In this document: positions 46,806 through 55,701 of the stretch, piece after piece
Layout: every line of letters starts with the position of its first letter
Numbering within the stretch: the stretch's first letter is position 1
Origin: Acholeplasma laidlawii_A
GTDB lineage: Bacteria > Bacillota_I > Bacilli_A > Acholeplasmatales > Acholeplasmataceae
Length of the DNA stretch: 64,000 nucleotides
Strand: one strand, 5' to 3'
Assembly: GCF_030166555.2 (NCBI RefSeq)
Contig: NZ_CP126461.2
Notes under the pieces: model-generated
Database searches by the model: none
Seen by the model: the letters and a program-made list of their open reading frames with translations, nothing else
Told to the model about the DNA's origin: nothing
Position numbers and translations under genes: made by a program

Positions 46806-47680
46806 ACAAATCATTTAATTTAAAAAAGATGCGTTTTGTTGATAAACTCCCTTTATATTTCCTTAAATTCTTTATCTACTTTATTTTAGGTGTGTTTGCA
46901 TTTGTAATTATCTTCTTATTCTATACATTGTTTGTAAATGCATCAAGACCACACATTGATATATCTAAGGGGTTTTCAATATTTCCGGGTTCATTTTTTA
47001 TTAGAAACTTAAATAAAATTTTAACTCAAGAAAACTTATTTGTTATAGAAGGTATTAGAAATAGTTTCTTTATAGCCTTTGTATCTGGGATACTTACAAC
47101 ATACTTTAGTGCATTAACTGCATATGCAATTCATTTATATAAATTTAAAGGAAATAGATTTATCCATTTAGCAATATTAGCAGTTATGATGATTCCATCA
47201 CAAATTGCTGGTATTGGCTTAGTAACGATATTATATAGTATAGGTTTTGTAAATAATTACTGGGTAATCATCATACCCGCAATTGCATCGCCAGCCACAT
47301 TCTTTTTCATGAAACAATATATTCAAAGTGTACTGCCTTATGAAATTATTGAAGCTGCCCGTGTTGACGGATCGAGTGAATTTAGAACCTTTAACCAAAT
47401 TGTACTTCCAATTATTAAACCAGCTTTATCGGTTCAATTTATCTTTGCTTTTGTAGCAAGTTGGAACAACTTATTCATACCATCTTTAATTATTCAAGAT
47501 GGTAATAAAAGAACGCTGCCAATTATAATTGCTCAACTGGGTGTATCTGATCCGAAAAACTTTGATCAAGGTGCTCGATTTATGCTTATGTTTCTAGCAA
47601 TTATTCCAACAGTGATCATATATCTGATTTTTTCTAAATATATTATAAAAGGTACTACAGCAGGTAGTGTGAAAGGTTAA
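46802..47680 (+). CDS. Sugar ABC transporter permease (MalG type)
   Basis: The 292-residue protein has six hydrophobic segments and the EAA loop, YEIIEAARVDGSSEFRTFNQIVLP, typical of MalG-like subunits of CUT1 importers. It overlaps the first permease by four bases and lies 15 bases before the GH94 gene. Together they form an importer for an oligosaccharide that the phosphorylase then splits. Confidence 0.92.
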   Translation: MNKSFNLKKMRFVDKLPLYFLKFFIYFILGVFAFVIIFLFYTLFVNASRPHIDISKGFSIFPGSFFIRNLNKILTQENLFVIEGIRNSFFIAFVSGILTTYFSALTAYAIHLYKFKGNRFIHLAILAVMMIPSQIAGIGLVTILYSIGFVNNYWVIIIPAIASPATFFFMKQYIQSVLPYEIIEAARVDGSSEFRTFNQIVLPIIKPALSVQFIFAFVASWNNLFIPSLIIQDGNKRTLPIIIAQLGVSDPKNFDQGARFMLMFLAIIPTVIIYLIFSKYIIKGTTAGSVKG

Positions 47681-47695
47681 TAAAGGACAATACTT

Positions 47696-50116
47696 ATGAA
47701 ATATGGCTATTTTGATGATTTAAATAAAGAATACGTGATAACTACACCTTACACACCCTATCCTTGGATAAACTATCTAGGTAGTGATGACTATTTTGTT
47801 TTAATGTCAAATACTTCTGGTGGTTATAGTTTTTATAAAGATGCAAGAGATAGAAGAATTACTAGATATCGTTATAATAATGTCCCGGTTGATAATGAAG
47901 GTAAATACTTCTTTATAAAAGATAAAGACAGTATTTGGAATATTGGTGTTAAACCGACTAAGACACCACTTGATAATTATGAAGTTAGACATGGTATGGG
48001 ATATACCAAGTTTAACTCTAAAAAAGATGGACTTGTAGCTAAACAACTTTCATTTGTACCAAAAAACTTTAATGGTGAAATCCATAAAATAACTTTAGAA
48101 AATACAACAAATGAAACAAAACATATAGAGCTTATATCCTATGTTGAATGGGCATTATGGAATGCCTTAGATGATCAAACAAATTTTCAACGTAACTTAT
48201 CCATTGGTGAAGTAGAAGTAGATGGGTCTACAATATATCACAAAACAGAGTACAGAGAGCGTAGAAACCATTATGCATTTTTTCATGTGAATCACGTTCT
48301 TAATGGATTCGATACAGATAGAGAACAATTTTTGGGTTTATATAATGATGTATCTAGCCCTGAAGTTGTAAGAGAAGGTAAACCTAAAAATAGTATGGCT
48401 GATGGATGGTCACCAATAGGATCACATTTTATAAGTGTCGAACTCAAAGCAAATGAACATAAAGACTTTATATTTATGATTGGTTATGTTGAAAATGACA
48501 AAAATGATAAATTTGAAAGTCATAAAGTTATCAACAAAAAATTAGCAAAAGAAATGATTGAAAAATATAAAAGTGTTGACCAAGTAATGGCTTCATTTAG
48601 AGAGTTAAACACTTTTTGGCATAACACACTTTCAAATTATCAGATTAAGTCTAATGATGATAAGTTAAACCGTATGGTCAACATTTGGAATCAATACCAA
48701 ACCATGACAACATTTAATTTAAGTCGTAGTGCATCCTATTTTGAATCGGGTGTTGGTAGAGGTATGGGTTTTAGAGACTCTAACCAAGACTTACTAGGAT
48801 TTATGCATATGGATAGTGTTAAAACACGTCAAAGATTAATAGATTTAGCATCAACACTGCTTTATGATGGTGGTGCATACCATCAGTATTCACCACTTAC
48901 TAAAAAGGGAAATACAGATTTAGGTACAGGTTTTAATGATGATCCAAATTGGTTTATATTAGCTTGTGTTCAGTACATTAAAGAATCAGGTGATTTTTCA
49001 ATACTTGATGAAGTCATCATGTATGAATCAAATCCAAATTTAAAAGGAAGTATGCTAGAACACTTAGAAAAGGCATTTTATAAAACTGCACTTAATCTTG
49101 GGCCGCATGGTCTACCATTAATTGGTAGAGCAGATTGGAATGACTGCCTTAATTTAAACTGTTTTTCAGATGAACCAGGTGAATCTTTCCAAACAGTTCA
49201 AAATAAGGGTGATGGTAAAACTGCAGAAAGCATCTTTATAGCTGGACTCTTTGTATATGTAGGTAAAAAATACAGTGAACTGCTAGATAGAATAAATGAT
49301 CAACACAACAAACAAAAAGTAGATGCACTCGTACAAACAATGACACATCAAGTTGAAAAACATGGTTTCGATGGTAATTGGTTTTTAAGAGCATATGATG
49401 CTTATGGTCATAAAGTGGGTTCACACACAAACGATGAAGGAAAGATATTCATTGAACCTCAAGGTATTTGTGTCATGGCAGGTATTGGTCTTCAAAACGG
49501 TATGGCAAAAAAAGCTTTAGATCATGCTAAAACCATGTTAGATACACCATATGGTATGGTTCTAAACTATCCAGCATACTCAACATACCGTTTAGAATTG
49601 GGTGAGATTTCAAGTTATCCTGAAGGCTATAAAGAAAATGGTGGAATTTTCTGCCACAACAATCCATGGATTGCATGTGCAGAGGCCGTAGTAGGAAATG
49701 GTAATCGTGCATTTGAAGTGTATAAAAAAATCGCACCTGCATATATTGAAGATATCTCTGATATCCACAAAACAGAACCGTATGTCTACTCACAAATGAT
49801 TGCAGGTAAAGAAGCTAAAAGACATGGTGAGGCTAAAAACTCATGGCTCACTGGAACCTCTGCTTGGAACTTTGTAGCAATAAGTCAATATATTTTAGGT
49901 ATTCAACCAGAATTTGATGGTTTAAGTATCAAACCTGTATTACCTGATCATCTAAATGAACTAGAAATTACTAGAAAGTTTAGACAAAACACATATATTA
50001 TTAAAGTTATAAGAACTGGTAAACAAATGATTGAATATAAGGGTAGAATCTATAAAGATCACATGATACCTTACGTGGTTTCAAACCAAATAGAACATAT
50101 TACAGTACACATATAA
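47696..50116 (+). CDS. GH94 phosphorylase, probable cellobiose phosphorylase
   Basis: The 806-residue protein is a GH94 inverting phosphorylase: MKYGYFDDLNKEYVITTPYTPYPWINYLGSDDYF-like start, SGVGRGMGFRDSNQDLLGFMHM, and GRADWNDCLNLNCFS with the general-acid Asp, then PGESFQTVQNKGDGKTAES. The ADWNDCLNL stretch favours cellobiose over chitobiose phosphorylase. It has no export signal, so it acts in the cytoplasm on imported sugar, giving glucose 1-phosphate and glucose while saving ATP. It closes the LacI-controlled operon. Confidence 0.88.
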   Translation: MKYGYFDDLNKEYVITTPYTPYPWINYLGSDDYFVLMSNTSGGYSFYKDARDRRITRYRYNNVPVDNEGKYFFIKDKDSIWNIGVKPTKTPLDNYEVRHGMGYTKFNSKKDGLVAKQLSFVPKNFNGEIHKITLENTTNETKHIELISYVEWALWNALDDQTNFQRNLSIGEVEVDGSTIYHKTEYRERRNHYAFFHVNHVLNGFDTDREQFLGLYNDVSSPEVVREGKPKNSMADGWSPIGSHFISVELKANEHKDFIFMIGYVENDKNDKFESHKVINKKLAKEMIEKYKSVDQVMASFRELNTFWHNTLSNYQIKSNDDKLNRMVNIWNQYQTMTTFNLSRSASYFESGVGRGMGFRDSNQDLLGFMHMDSVKTRQRLIDLASTLLYDGGAYHQYSPLTKKGNTDLGTGFNDDPNWFILACVQYIKESGDFSILDEVIMYESNPNLKGSMLEHLEKAFYKTALNLGPHGLPLIGRADWNDCLNLNCFSDEPGESFQTVQNKGDGKTAESIFIAGLFVYVGKKYSELLDRINDQHNKQKVDALVQTMTHQVEKHGFDGNWFLRAYDAYGHKVGSHTNDEGKIFIEPQGICVMAGIGLQNGMAKKALDHAKTMLDTPYGMVLNYPAYSTYRLELGEISSYPEGYKENGGIFCHNNPWIACAEAVVGNGNRAFEVYKKIAPAYIEDISDIHKTEPYVYSQMIAGKEAKRHGEAKNSWLTGTSAWNFVAISQYILGIQPEFDGLSIKPVLPDHLNELEITRKFRQNTYIIKVIRTGKQMIEYKGRIYKDHMIPYVVSNQIEHITVHI

Positions 50117-50160
50117 TTTTTTTCATCTTCCTCCTTATATAGGTGTGGCAAACCTATAAA

Positions 50161-50194
50161 AAAAATATGGATATCATGGCATCCATATTTTTTT
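50161..50194. terminator. Bidirectional terminator between GH94 and ohr genes
   Basis: A 12-base stem (aaaaatatggat 50161-50172, atccatattttt 50181-50192) with flanking A and T runs lies between two convergent genes. Confidence 0.85.
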
Positions 50195-50211
50195 AATGTT
50201 ATGTATAAGTC

Positions 50212-50634
50212 TTATGCTTGATAAGGAACAATTGTTAATGTAACTCCCGGTTTATCACCAATTAATTTAGATACCGGACATAATCTGTGTGCGTAATCAA
50301 TAATTTCTTTGGTAGTTACAGGATCTAAGTCTTCAATTGCAGCAGTTGCATCTAATGTAAAACTATATCTTTCAATTGGGTGTAACCATAGTTTAACCTT
50401 CACATCCACTCTAGAACGGTTTGTTAACTTTTTAGAACGGATTACAGAAATAATCGCTGCATTTAAACAGGTAGCCCACGCAGCACCAATAAGTTGCTCA
50501 GGATTTGTATGCTCAGTATCTGCTTTTAATACAGAAGCAAGACCAAAAGCATGTCCGTTATCTGCTGTTGCAAATCCTTTAGTACCCTCCATATTAGTTA
50601 TAACAGTTTCATATATTTGTTTTAAATCATCCAT
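50212..50634 (-). CDS. Ohr/OsmC-family hydroperoxide reductase
   Basis: The 140-residue protein has the two-cysteine pattern of the family: AAWATCLNAAI and AHRLCPVSKLI. These cysteines reduce organic hydroperoxides. The start TVITNMEGTKGFATADNGHAFGLASVL is in the Ohr style. The longer start at 50652 is unlikely because the ribosome site aaaggatg lies directly before the ATG at 50634. It is transcribed alone. Confidence 0.9.
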   Translation of the reverse strand: MDDLKQIYETVITNMEGTKGFATADNGHAFGLASVLKADTEHTNPEQLIGAAWATCLNAAIISVIRSKKLTNRSRVDVKVKLWLHPIERYSFTLDATAAIEDLDPVTTKEIIDYAHRLCPVSKLIGDKPGVTLTIVPYQA

Positions 50635-50797
50635 AAAAACACATCCTTTCATATCTATTATATAGATGCTTATAAAAAATATGTGGATTTATACTATTTA
50701 GATAAGAATTTTTCTCTAATATTGTAGTTTTTCACATTTAGAATAAAACTTTTGAAGACTTGATGTCTAATTCATTGATAAGGTTATATCATTAAGA

Positions 50798-50824
50798 TAT
50801 AATCAATATGTGAAAGCGTTATCA
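50798..50824 (+). promoter_or_regulatory. -10 element and perfect cre-like site before the amidase lipoprotein
   Basis: TATAAT at 50798-50803 is followed after seven bases by TGAAAGCGTTATCA (50811-50824), which fits the catabolite-response consensus at every position. The placement just downstream of the -10 would favour repression by a CcpA-like LacI protein. No clear -35 is seen. Confidence 0.55.
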
Positions 50825-50841
50825 ATATTAGGAGGAATTCA

Positions 50842-53445
50842 ATGACAAAACTATTTTCTTACCCTATGAAAAAATTAGTTGTCTTAACAGTGCTTATAGC
50901 TACATTATTTACACTTATAGCTTGTACAAATGAAAATGAAAATAAAAATGATACAGATGTTACAATTACATTTGAAACAAATGACACAGTATCTAAAGAA
51001 TCAGTAACAATCAAATCAGGAACTTTATTAAGTGAAACAGAGCTATCCATTCATGATAGAGAGCATTTCACTTTTAATGGTTGGTATACAGATGAGGCAT
51101 TAACCAAACCTTTTGCCCCTTTAAAAGAAATAACGGAATCTATGAAGTTATATGCTAAATGGACAGAAGATGAAGTACCTACTTATCGCTATGAGCTTCA
51201 GTTCAACGGTGGTAACTACTCGTATGAGAACAGAGAACAAATGGTAGATGATTTTATAAGTGATTATAATACATTTAGTGATAATACATATACACTTGAA
51301 ACATTACCGATGGATAAAGACAGTTTATTAGATATTGCTGAATTTATGTATGAAGAAACCTACAGAACAAAGTGGTTATGGTTAACAAGATATTTAAGAT
51401 TAGTTGGATCAGATACTAATAAATCCTCTATGAGTGCATTATTAGTTCAATCTAGTTTAGATAAGTTCTTGGCACAAAACGAGAAAAATAGAAAAGCTGC
51501 ATCTTATGAAATTAGAGCATTTATCAAAGGGGCACAGTTTACAGATGATGCAACATTAAGTTCATCAGATTATACAGACACTGAACTTAAAGAAGGCTTT
51601 TGGCCTTTCATAGTCGGATCTCAACAAGCCATATTTGAAGATGCAAAACACGAGGTGATATTACCAACCACCTTATACAAAGAAGGCTTTGTGTTCTATG
51701 GTTGGTATTTAACTGAAAACTTTTATGGTGAACCAGTGACTAAAATTAATGGTTCAGCAGCTTTATTTGCACGATTTGATGGTGAAAATCCAATTGACTC
51801 CGTCATTATTGAAAACGAAGTAGAATATATGGAAAAAGGCACAGAGTTAGCACTGGATATAACAATTCTTCCACTTGATGCAACGTATACCAATTTAAGA
51901 TTTCAAATTAAAGAACAATCTATAGCATCTATAAGTGCTGAGGGTGTGATCACTGCATTAAATGAAGGAGAGTTTACATTATATATCATGGCTGAAAATG
52001 GTAGATTATTAAAGGTTGTTGACATGACAGTTTATCCAAAAGATGATATTAACTTAACCTTTAATGAAGGCTTTAATGGTTATTTAAAAGTGAATGAACA
52101 ATTTGAAATTGAAGTTACTGGAGTAGGTAGAGATGCATCAAGTAACCACTATACATTTAGCGTTGTTGATGACAGTGTGATTCAAATGTCCGAGCCGGGT
52201 GTATTTAATGCTCTTAAAGTAGGTTCTACAGAAATAAACATTTTAAACTTAGATACAGTTGTAATGACATATACTGCAATTGTTCAAGATGATTTATCTA
52301 CATCTAGAGTTGATCAATTACTTGAGTTATTAAGAGATGGGCATAATGCCGTAGCTACACCATTTACTCTAGTAACTAGATATGAAACGACCAATGAATG
52401 GCGTGATCCTAGACACGAGAGTGTCAACACATATCTATTTGATGATTTAGTCATTGATAAGGATAGTTATCCAATGCCAGAGGGCTTAAAAAACAGTGGT
52501 GCTAGACCTTCAACAGAGTTTATTTTATTACATGATACAGCAAATCTCCATATTGGATTAATGGCACATGGTGCATTCTTCCAAAGTGCTGCAAATGCAG
52601 TGTCTATTCACTATATTACAGGAGATTATGGTGTGCTACAAAGCTTAGCTGAAGATAGAATTGGATGGCATGCTGGTGATGGCACAGGTACAAGTTTTGA
52701 GTGGTATAAGACAGGTGTTATGGCAACAAATAATGAAAAACCATTTATTGATATTTCAGAAGACGGATTCTTTACCTTTAATGGTGAAAAATCAGTAGTT
52801 GAAGCACCAAGAGGTTTAAATAGTGAAATACTTACTAGAGATTACTTTACATATTTAGGACCAACATGGGATATATTTGATGGTGAATATGTCATCGGTA
52901 GAACATACCTTGCAACTAATCAACAAAAACGTGGTGTGATTGCATCCTTTGGTGGAAATAGAAACTCAGTGGGTATTGAAATGAGTATTAATATCGATGG
53001 TGATATTGTCGATACAGTACAAAGAACAGCAAAACTTGTTGCATACTTATTAGAAAAATATGACTTACCAAATCATAGAGTCATTACACATAATACAACA
53101 GACGGTAAAGGAGATCCTTACACATTACACAATACGGTATATAAAGGCACTTGGTACTTTGATAGATTTATGGAACACGTTGAAATAGAACGTGAGATCT
53201 TAGTGAATTATAGCGATGCTAAAATTACACTAACATCGGATTCTGATTTAGTATCTTCAACAGGTAGAATAACAAGATTCCCTGATGTGACAACTGAGGT
53301 TAAGTATACAATTACAGTTGAAATTGACGGTGTGTCAAAATCAATAGATTTAGTAAGTGTTGTTCCAGGTATGAGTACATGGAATCAATACCATGGCTTC
53401 TTTACACCAACACAAGCATGGGCTAAAGCAGATTATAGAAAGTAA
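50842..53445 (+). CDS. Large extracellular lipoprotein with N-acetylmuramoyl-L-alanine amidase domain
   Basis: The 867-residue protein has a lipoprotein signal (VLIATLFTLIACTNE, Cys28), two InlB/Flg_new-like repeats (FTFNGWYTDEALTKPF; FVFYGWYLTENFYGEPV), a Big_2-like Ig domain (about residues 330-400), and a C-terminal Amidase_2 domain. The amidase has EFILLHDTAN, SIHYITGDYG, DRIGWHAGDGTG, NSVGIEMSIN and HRVITHNTTDGKGDP, so the zinc-binding and catalytic residues look intact. It should sit outside the membrane and cut the amide between muramic acid and the peptide. In a wall-less cell its target must be foreign wall material, so a role in attacking neighbours or feeding is inference. Confidence 0.87.
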   Translation: MTKLFSYPMKKLVVLTVLIATLFTLIACTNENENKNDTDVTITFETNDTVSKESVTIKSGTLLSETELSIHDREHFTFNGWYTDEALTKPFAPLKEITESMKLYAKWTEDEVPTYRYELQFNGGNYSYENREQMVDDFISDYNTFSDNTYTLETLPMDKDSLLDIAEFMYEETYRTKWLWLTRYLRLVGSDTNKSSMSALLVQSSLDKFLAQNEKNRKAASYEIRAFIKGAQFTDDATLSSSDYTDTELKEGFWPFIVGSQQAIFEDAKHEVILPTTLYKEGFVFYGWYLTENFYGEPVTKINGSAALFARFDGENPIDSVIIENEVEYMEKGTELALDITILPLDATYTNLRFQIKEQSIASISAEGVITALNEGEFTLYIMAENGRLLKVVDMTVYPKDDINLTFNEGFNGYLKVNEQFEIEVTGVGRDASSNHYTFSVVDDSVIQMSEPGVFNALKVGSTEINILNLDTVVMTYTAIVQDDLSTSRVDQLLELLRDGHNAVATPFTLVTRYETTNEWRDPRHESVNTYLFDDLVIDKDSYPMPEGLKNSGARPSTEFILLHDTANLHIGLMAHGAFFQSAANAVSIHYITGDYGVLQSLAEDRIGWHAGDGTGTSFEWYKTGVMATNNEKPFIDISEDGFFTFNGEKSVVEAPRGLNSEILTRDYFTYLGPTWDIFDGEYVIGRTYLATNQQKRGVIASFGGNRNSVGIEMSINIDGDIVDTVQRTAKLVAYLLEKYDLPNHRVITHNTTDGKGDPYTLHNTVYKGTWYFDRFMEHVEIEREILVNYSDAKITLTSDSDLVSSTGRITRFPDVTTEVKYTITVEIDGVSKSIDLVSVVPGMSTWNQYHGFFTPTQAWAKADYRK

Positions 53446-53470
53446 TTATAAAAAACAAGATAATAAGATA

Positions 53471-53517
53471 ACACTCCAAGTTTAAATGTGACCTACATCT
53501 AAAACTTGGGGTGTTTT
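53471..53517 (+). terminator. Rho-independent terminator after the amidase gene
   Basis: A long stem, acactccaagttt (53471-53483) with aaacttggggtgt (53502-53514), one G-U pair, followed by ttt. The pairing extends partly into the loop. Confidence 0.85.
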
Positions 53518-53643
53518 ACTTAATTAAATACATATATTGAAAAACGACTTGCTTATTTGATATAATAAAACACTGCAAAAGATAGAAATATACCTAATTT
53601 AGTGATACAATGTATATGCTAATAGAGGAAAAAGGTGAATATT

Positions 53644-54186
53644 ATGAATATATGGCATGACATAAATCCATCCCGCATAACACCGGAGCGTTTTATTGTT
53701 TGTATTGAGATTACTAAAGGTAGTAAAAAGAAGTACGAACTAGATAAAGAAACAGGGATGATTATTTTAGATAGAGTATTATACACATCAGCGCATTATC
53801 CAGCAAACTACGGATTTATTCCTAGAACTTATGCAGGGGATAATGACCCACTTGATGTTTTAGTACTATGTCAGGAAGACATTGAGCCAATGTCTTTAGT
53901 AGAAGTGTATCCAATTGGTGTCATAAAAATGATTGATAGTGACGAAGTAGATGAGAAAATTATTGCAATTCCTTATGGGGATCCATCTATGACACAGTAT
54001 AAAGATTTAAAGGGGTTACCACATCATTTACTTTCCGAGATTTCTCACTTTTTTGAAGTGTATAAATCCCTAGAAGGAAAGAAAACATACATTCTTGATA
54101 TTGAGTCAAGAGATGAGGCAATTAAAGTTGTATCTGAGGCTATGGTCTCATACGACAATGTATTTACAAATAAGAAAGAGAAGTAA
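53644..54186 (+). CDS. ppa: Inorganic pyrophosphatase, family I
   Basis: Ppa hydrolyses pyrophosphate, pulling biosynthetic reactions forward. The 180-residue protein has YELDKETGMIILDRVLY, HYPANYGFIPRTYAGDNDPLDVLVL with the metal-binding acidic residues, and KDLKGLPHHLLSEISHFFEVYKSLEGK. The ATG at 53644 is preferred; GTG at 53635 lies within the ribosome site aaaaggtg. It is followed after five bases by yebC. Confidence 0.96.
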   Translation: MNIWHDINPSRITPERFIVCIEITKGSKKKYELDKETGMIILDRVLYTSAHYPANYGFIPRTYAGDNDPLDVLVLCQEDIEPMSLVEVYPIGVIKMIDSDEVDEKIIAIPYGDPSMTQYKDLKGLPHHLLSEISHFFEVYKSLEGKKTYILDIESRDEAIKVVSEAMVSYDNVFTNKKEK

Positions 54187-54191
54187 ACATT

Positions 54192-54911
54192 ATGGGTAGA
54201 GCATTCGAAGTAAGAAAAGCATCAATGGCAAAAACTGCCGCAGCAAAATCAAAAGTATATTCAAGATATGGTAGAGAAATCTACATGGCAGCTAAAGCAG
54301 GAACACCAGATCCTGAGACAAACCAAGCTCTTAAAAGAGTTATTGAACGTGCAAAGAAGGAACAAGTCACAGCTGATATTATTAAACGTAATATTGATAA
54401 AGCTAAAGGTGGCAGTGATGAAAACTATGCAGAAATCAGATATGAAGGTTTTGGTCCAGAAGGTAGCTTAATTATTATTGATTGTTTAACTGATAATACA
54501 AATAGAACTATTTCAGATGTACGAAAACTATTTAACAAGGCATATGGAAAACTAGGTGTATCCGGTTCTGTATTACACCAATTTGATCATAAAGCAGTAT
54601 TTGAAGTTGAAGCACCAGAAAACAAATTATTAGAAATCTTATTAGAAAACGATGTGGATATTACTTACTATGAAGCAGAAGAAGGTGTAGTTACAATTTA
54701 TGCTGAACCTACTGAGTACGGTAAAATAGCTGACGTTTTAAAGGATAATAATCTAGAGAGTAAGGAAGAAGCAATCATGTTTATTCCGATGCAAACTATG
54801 GAAATTAAAGATCCTGAAGAACAAGCTAAATTTGATCGTTTGATTGAAGGATTAAACGAACTTGATGATGTTAAAGACGTTTTCCATAACGTTATAAGTT
54901 CGGGCGAGTAA
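54192..54911 (+). CDS. YebC/PmpR-family (TACO1-like) regulatory protein
   Basis: The 239-residue protein begins MGRAFEVRKASMAKTAAAKSKVYSRYGREIYMAAK and has DIIKRNIDKAKGG and RYEGFGPEGSLIIIDCLTDNTNRT, the conserved YebC core. The family has been linked to transcription control and to helping ribosomes translate proline-rich stretches. It is in an operon with ppa. A strong terminator follows. Confidence 0.94.
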   Translation: MGRAFEVRKASMAKTAAAKSKVYSRYGREIYMAAKAGTPDPETNQALKRVIERAKKEQVTADIIKRNIDKAKGGSDENYAEIRYEGFGPEGSLIIIDCLTDNTNRTISDVRKLFNKAYGKLGVSGSVLHQFDHKAVFEVEAPENKLLEILLENDVDITYYEAEEGVVTIYAEPTEYGKIADVLKDNNLESKEEAIMFIPMQTMEIKDPEEQAKFDRLIEGLNELDDVKDVFHNVISSGE

Positions 54912-54936
54912 TTCTTAATACTTAATAAAAACCTTG

Positions 54937-54980
54937 AGGTATATCACTCACGTAATCGGTGTGATATACCTTATTTTTTT
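54937..54980 (+). terminator. Rho-independent terminator after yebC
   Basis: An 11-base stem (aggtatatcac 54937-54947, gtgatatacct 54961-54971) followed by a T-rich tail. Confidence 0.88.
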
Positions 54981-55075
54981 ATTTATTAGTGGTTTTATAA
55001 ATCGATAGCAAGTTTAATCGCTACATGTTTATTCTGATAATTATAATCTGTTAATATTGCTAATATATGAGCACT

Positions 55076-55368
55076 ATGAAAAAGAAAAAAATAATTGATA
55101 TAAGTGACTTTGTTAATGTTGAAACAATACAAGTAGTCACGTATAATTTGATGAATAGATTTAGATTAAGAAGAAAAGAACTTGGAATACTCAGAGACGA
55201 CTAAGTCAAATTTCTGGTGTTAGCTATGCATCAATTAGACGATTTGAGACCTCAGGGAACATTTCTTTTGCCTAACTTCTAAAATTAAGCGAATCAGTTG
55301 GTTTACTTTCAGAGTTTAATCATTTATTTAGTAGACCTATAATTAAGGATATTCGTAGGGATAAATGA
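55076..55368 (+). pseudogene. HipB-like helix-turn-helix antitoxin, degraded
   Basis: An ATG at 55076 begins a short frame ending RFRLRRKELGI, then a stop. Restoring one base near 55190 gives RLSQISGVSYASIRRFETSG, the helix-turn-helix of an XRE/HipB-type regulator. That frame has another stop at 55273-55275 and then continues LLKLSESVGLLSEFNHLFSRPI to 55368. So the gene carries at least one frameshift and one nonsense codon. The following frame overlaps by ATGA and looks like the start of HipA. Confidence 0.6.
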
Positions 55369-55448
55369 ATTTCGATGCTAAGCGACATAATATAGCCTAT
55401 AACAATAAAGTTGTTGGTTATATAGTAGGTATAAGGAAATGTGAATAG
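55365..55448 (+). pseudogene. HipA-like N-terminal remnant
   Basis: The 27-residue frame MNFDAKRHNIAYNNKVVGYI resembles the N-terminus of HipA-type kinase toxins and overlaps the antitoxin-like gene by four bases, as in hipBA operons. It ends at a stop at 55446-55448, and nothing HipA-like follows. The assignment rests on few residues plus the context. Confidence 0.4.
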
Positions 55449-55637
55449 ACTTTTTTAAACTGATTGAGAATGTTTAGATGATTATAAACATTTTTTGTAA
55501 TTTATAGATAAAATACGATAAAAATGTTGTAAGCGTTATCAATTATAGGTTTATTTGCAATTAGATTATTTAATCTATAAAATATAGGCATTAATTTACT
55601 TTACGCATTTTTTTGTTATGTCCAAATCACCATTGCA
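55449..55637. promoter_or_regulatory. Spacer with a perfect cre-like site
   Basis: TGTAAGCGTTATCA (55528-55541) fits the catabolite-response consensus at every position, with TAAAAT at 55509-55514 just upstream as a possible -10. It lies 160 bases before glyA. It may control glyA and the Rnf operon, or be left over from a lost gene. Nothing else is recognised in this AT-rich stretch. Confidence 0.45.
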
Positions 55638-55667
55638 ATGTATAAATATATTTATACATGGTAAAAT
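55638..55667. promoter_or_regulatory. 22-base perfect palindrome before glyA
   Basis: Positions 55638-55659 form a perfect inverted repeat with half site ATGTATAAATA and no spacer. A -10-like TAAAAT follows at 55662-55667, so a bound regulator would block the promoter of glyA and the redox operon. The half site shares ATGTATA with the palindrome at 12042-12053. Confidence 0.5.
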
Positions 55668-55701
55668 ATAGTGAAAAGATATTTTACGATGAGGTATAAC
55701 T

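Noticed and set aside
47696..50116. GH94 enzyme as chitobiose phosphorylase
   Set aside because: The catalytic stretch ADWNDCLNL and the following PGESFQT are of the cellobiose phosphorylase type; this remains a preference, not proof.
50309..50665. Plus-strand open frame opposite the ohr gene
   Set aside because: It is the mirror of a conserved minus-strand gene and has no recognisable domain or ribosome site.
54912..55701. Long gene-poor region as a CRISPR array or RNA gene
   Set aside because: No regularly spaced repeats and no tRNA or rRNA pattern are present; protein-like fragments of a HipB/HipA type explain part of it.
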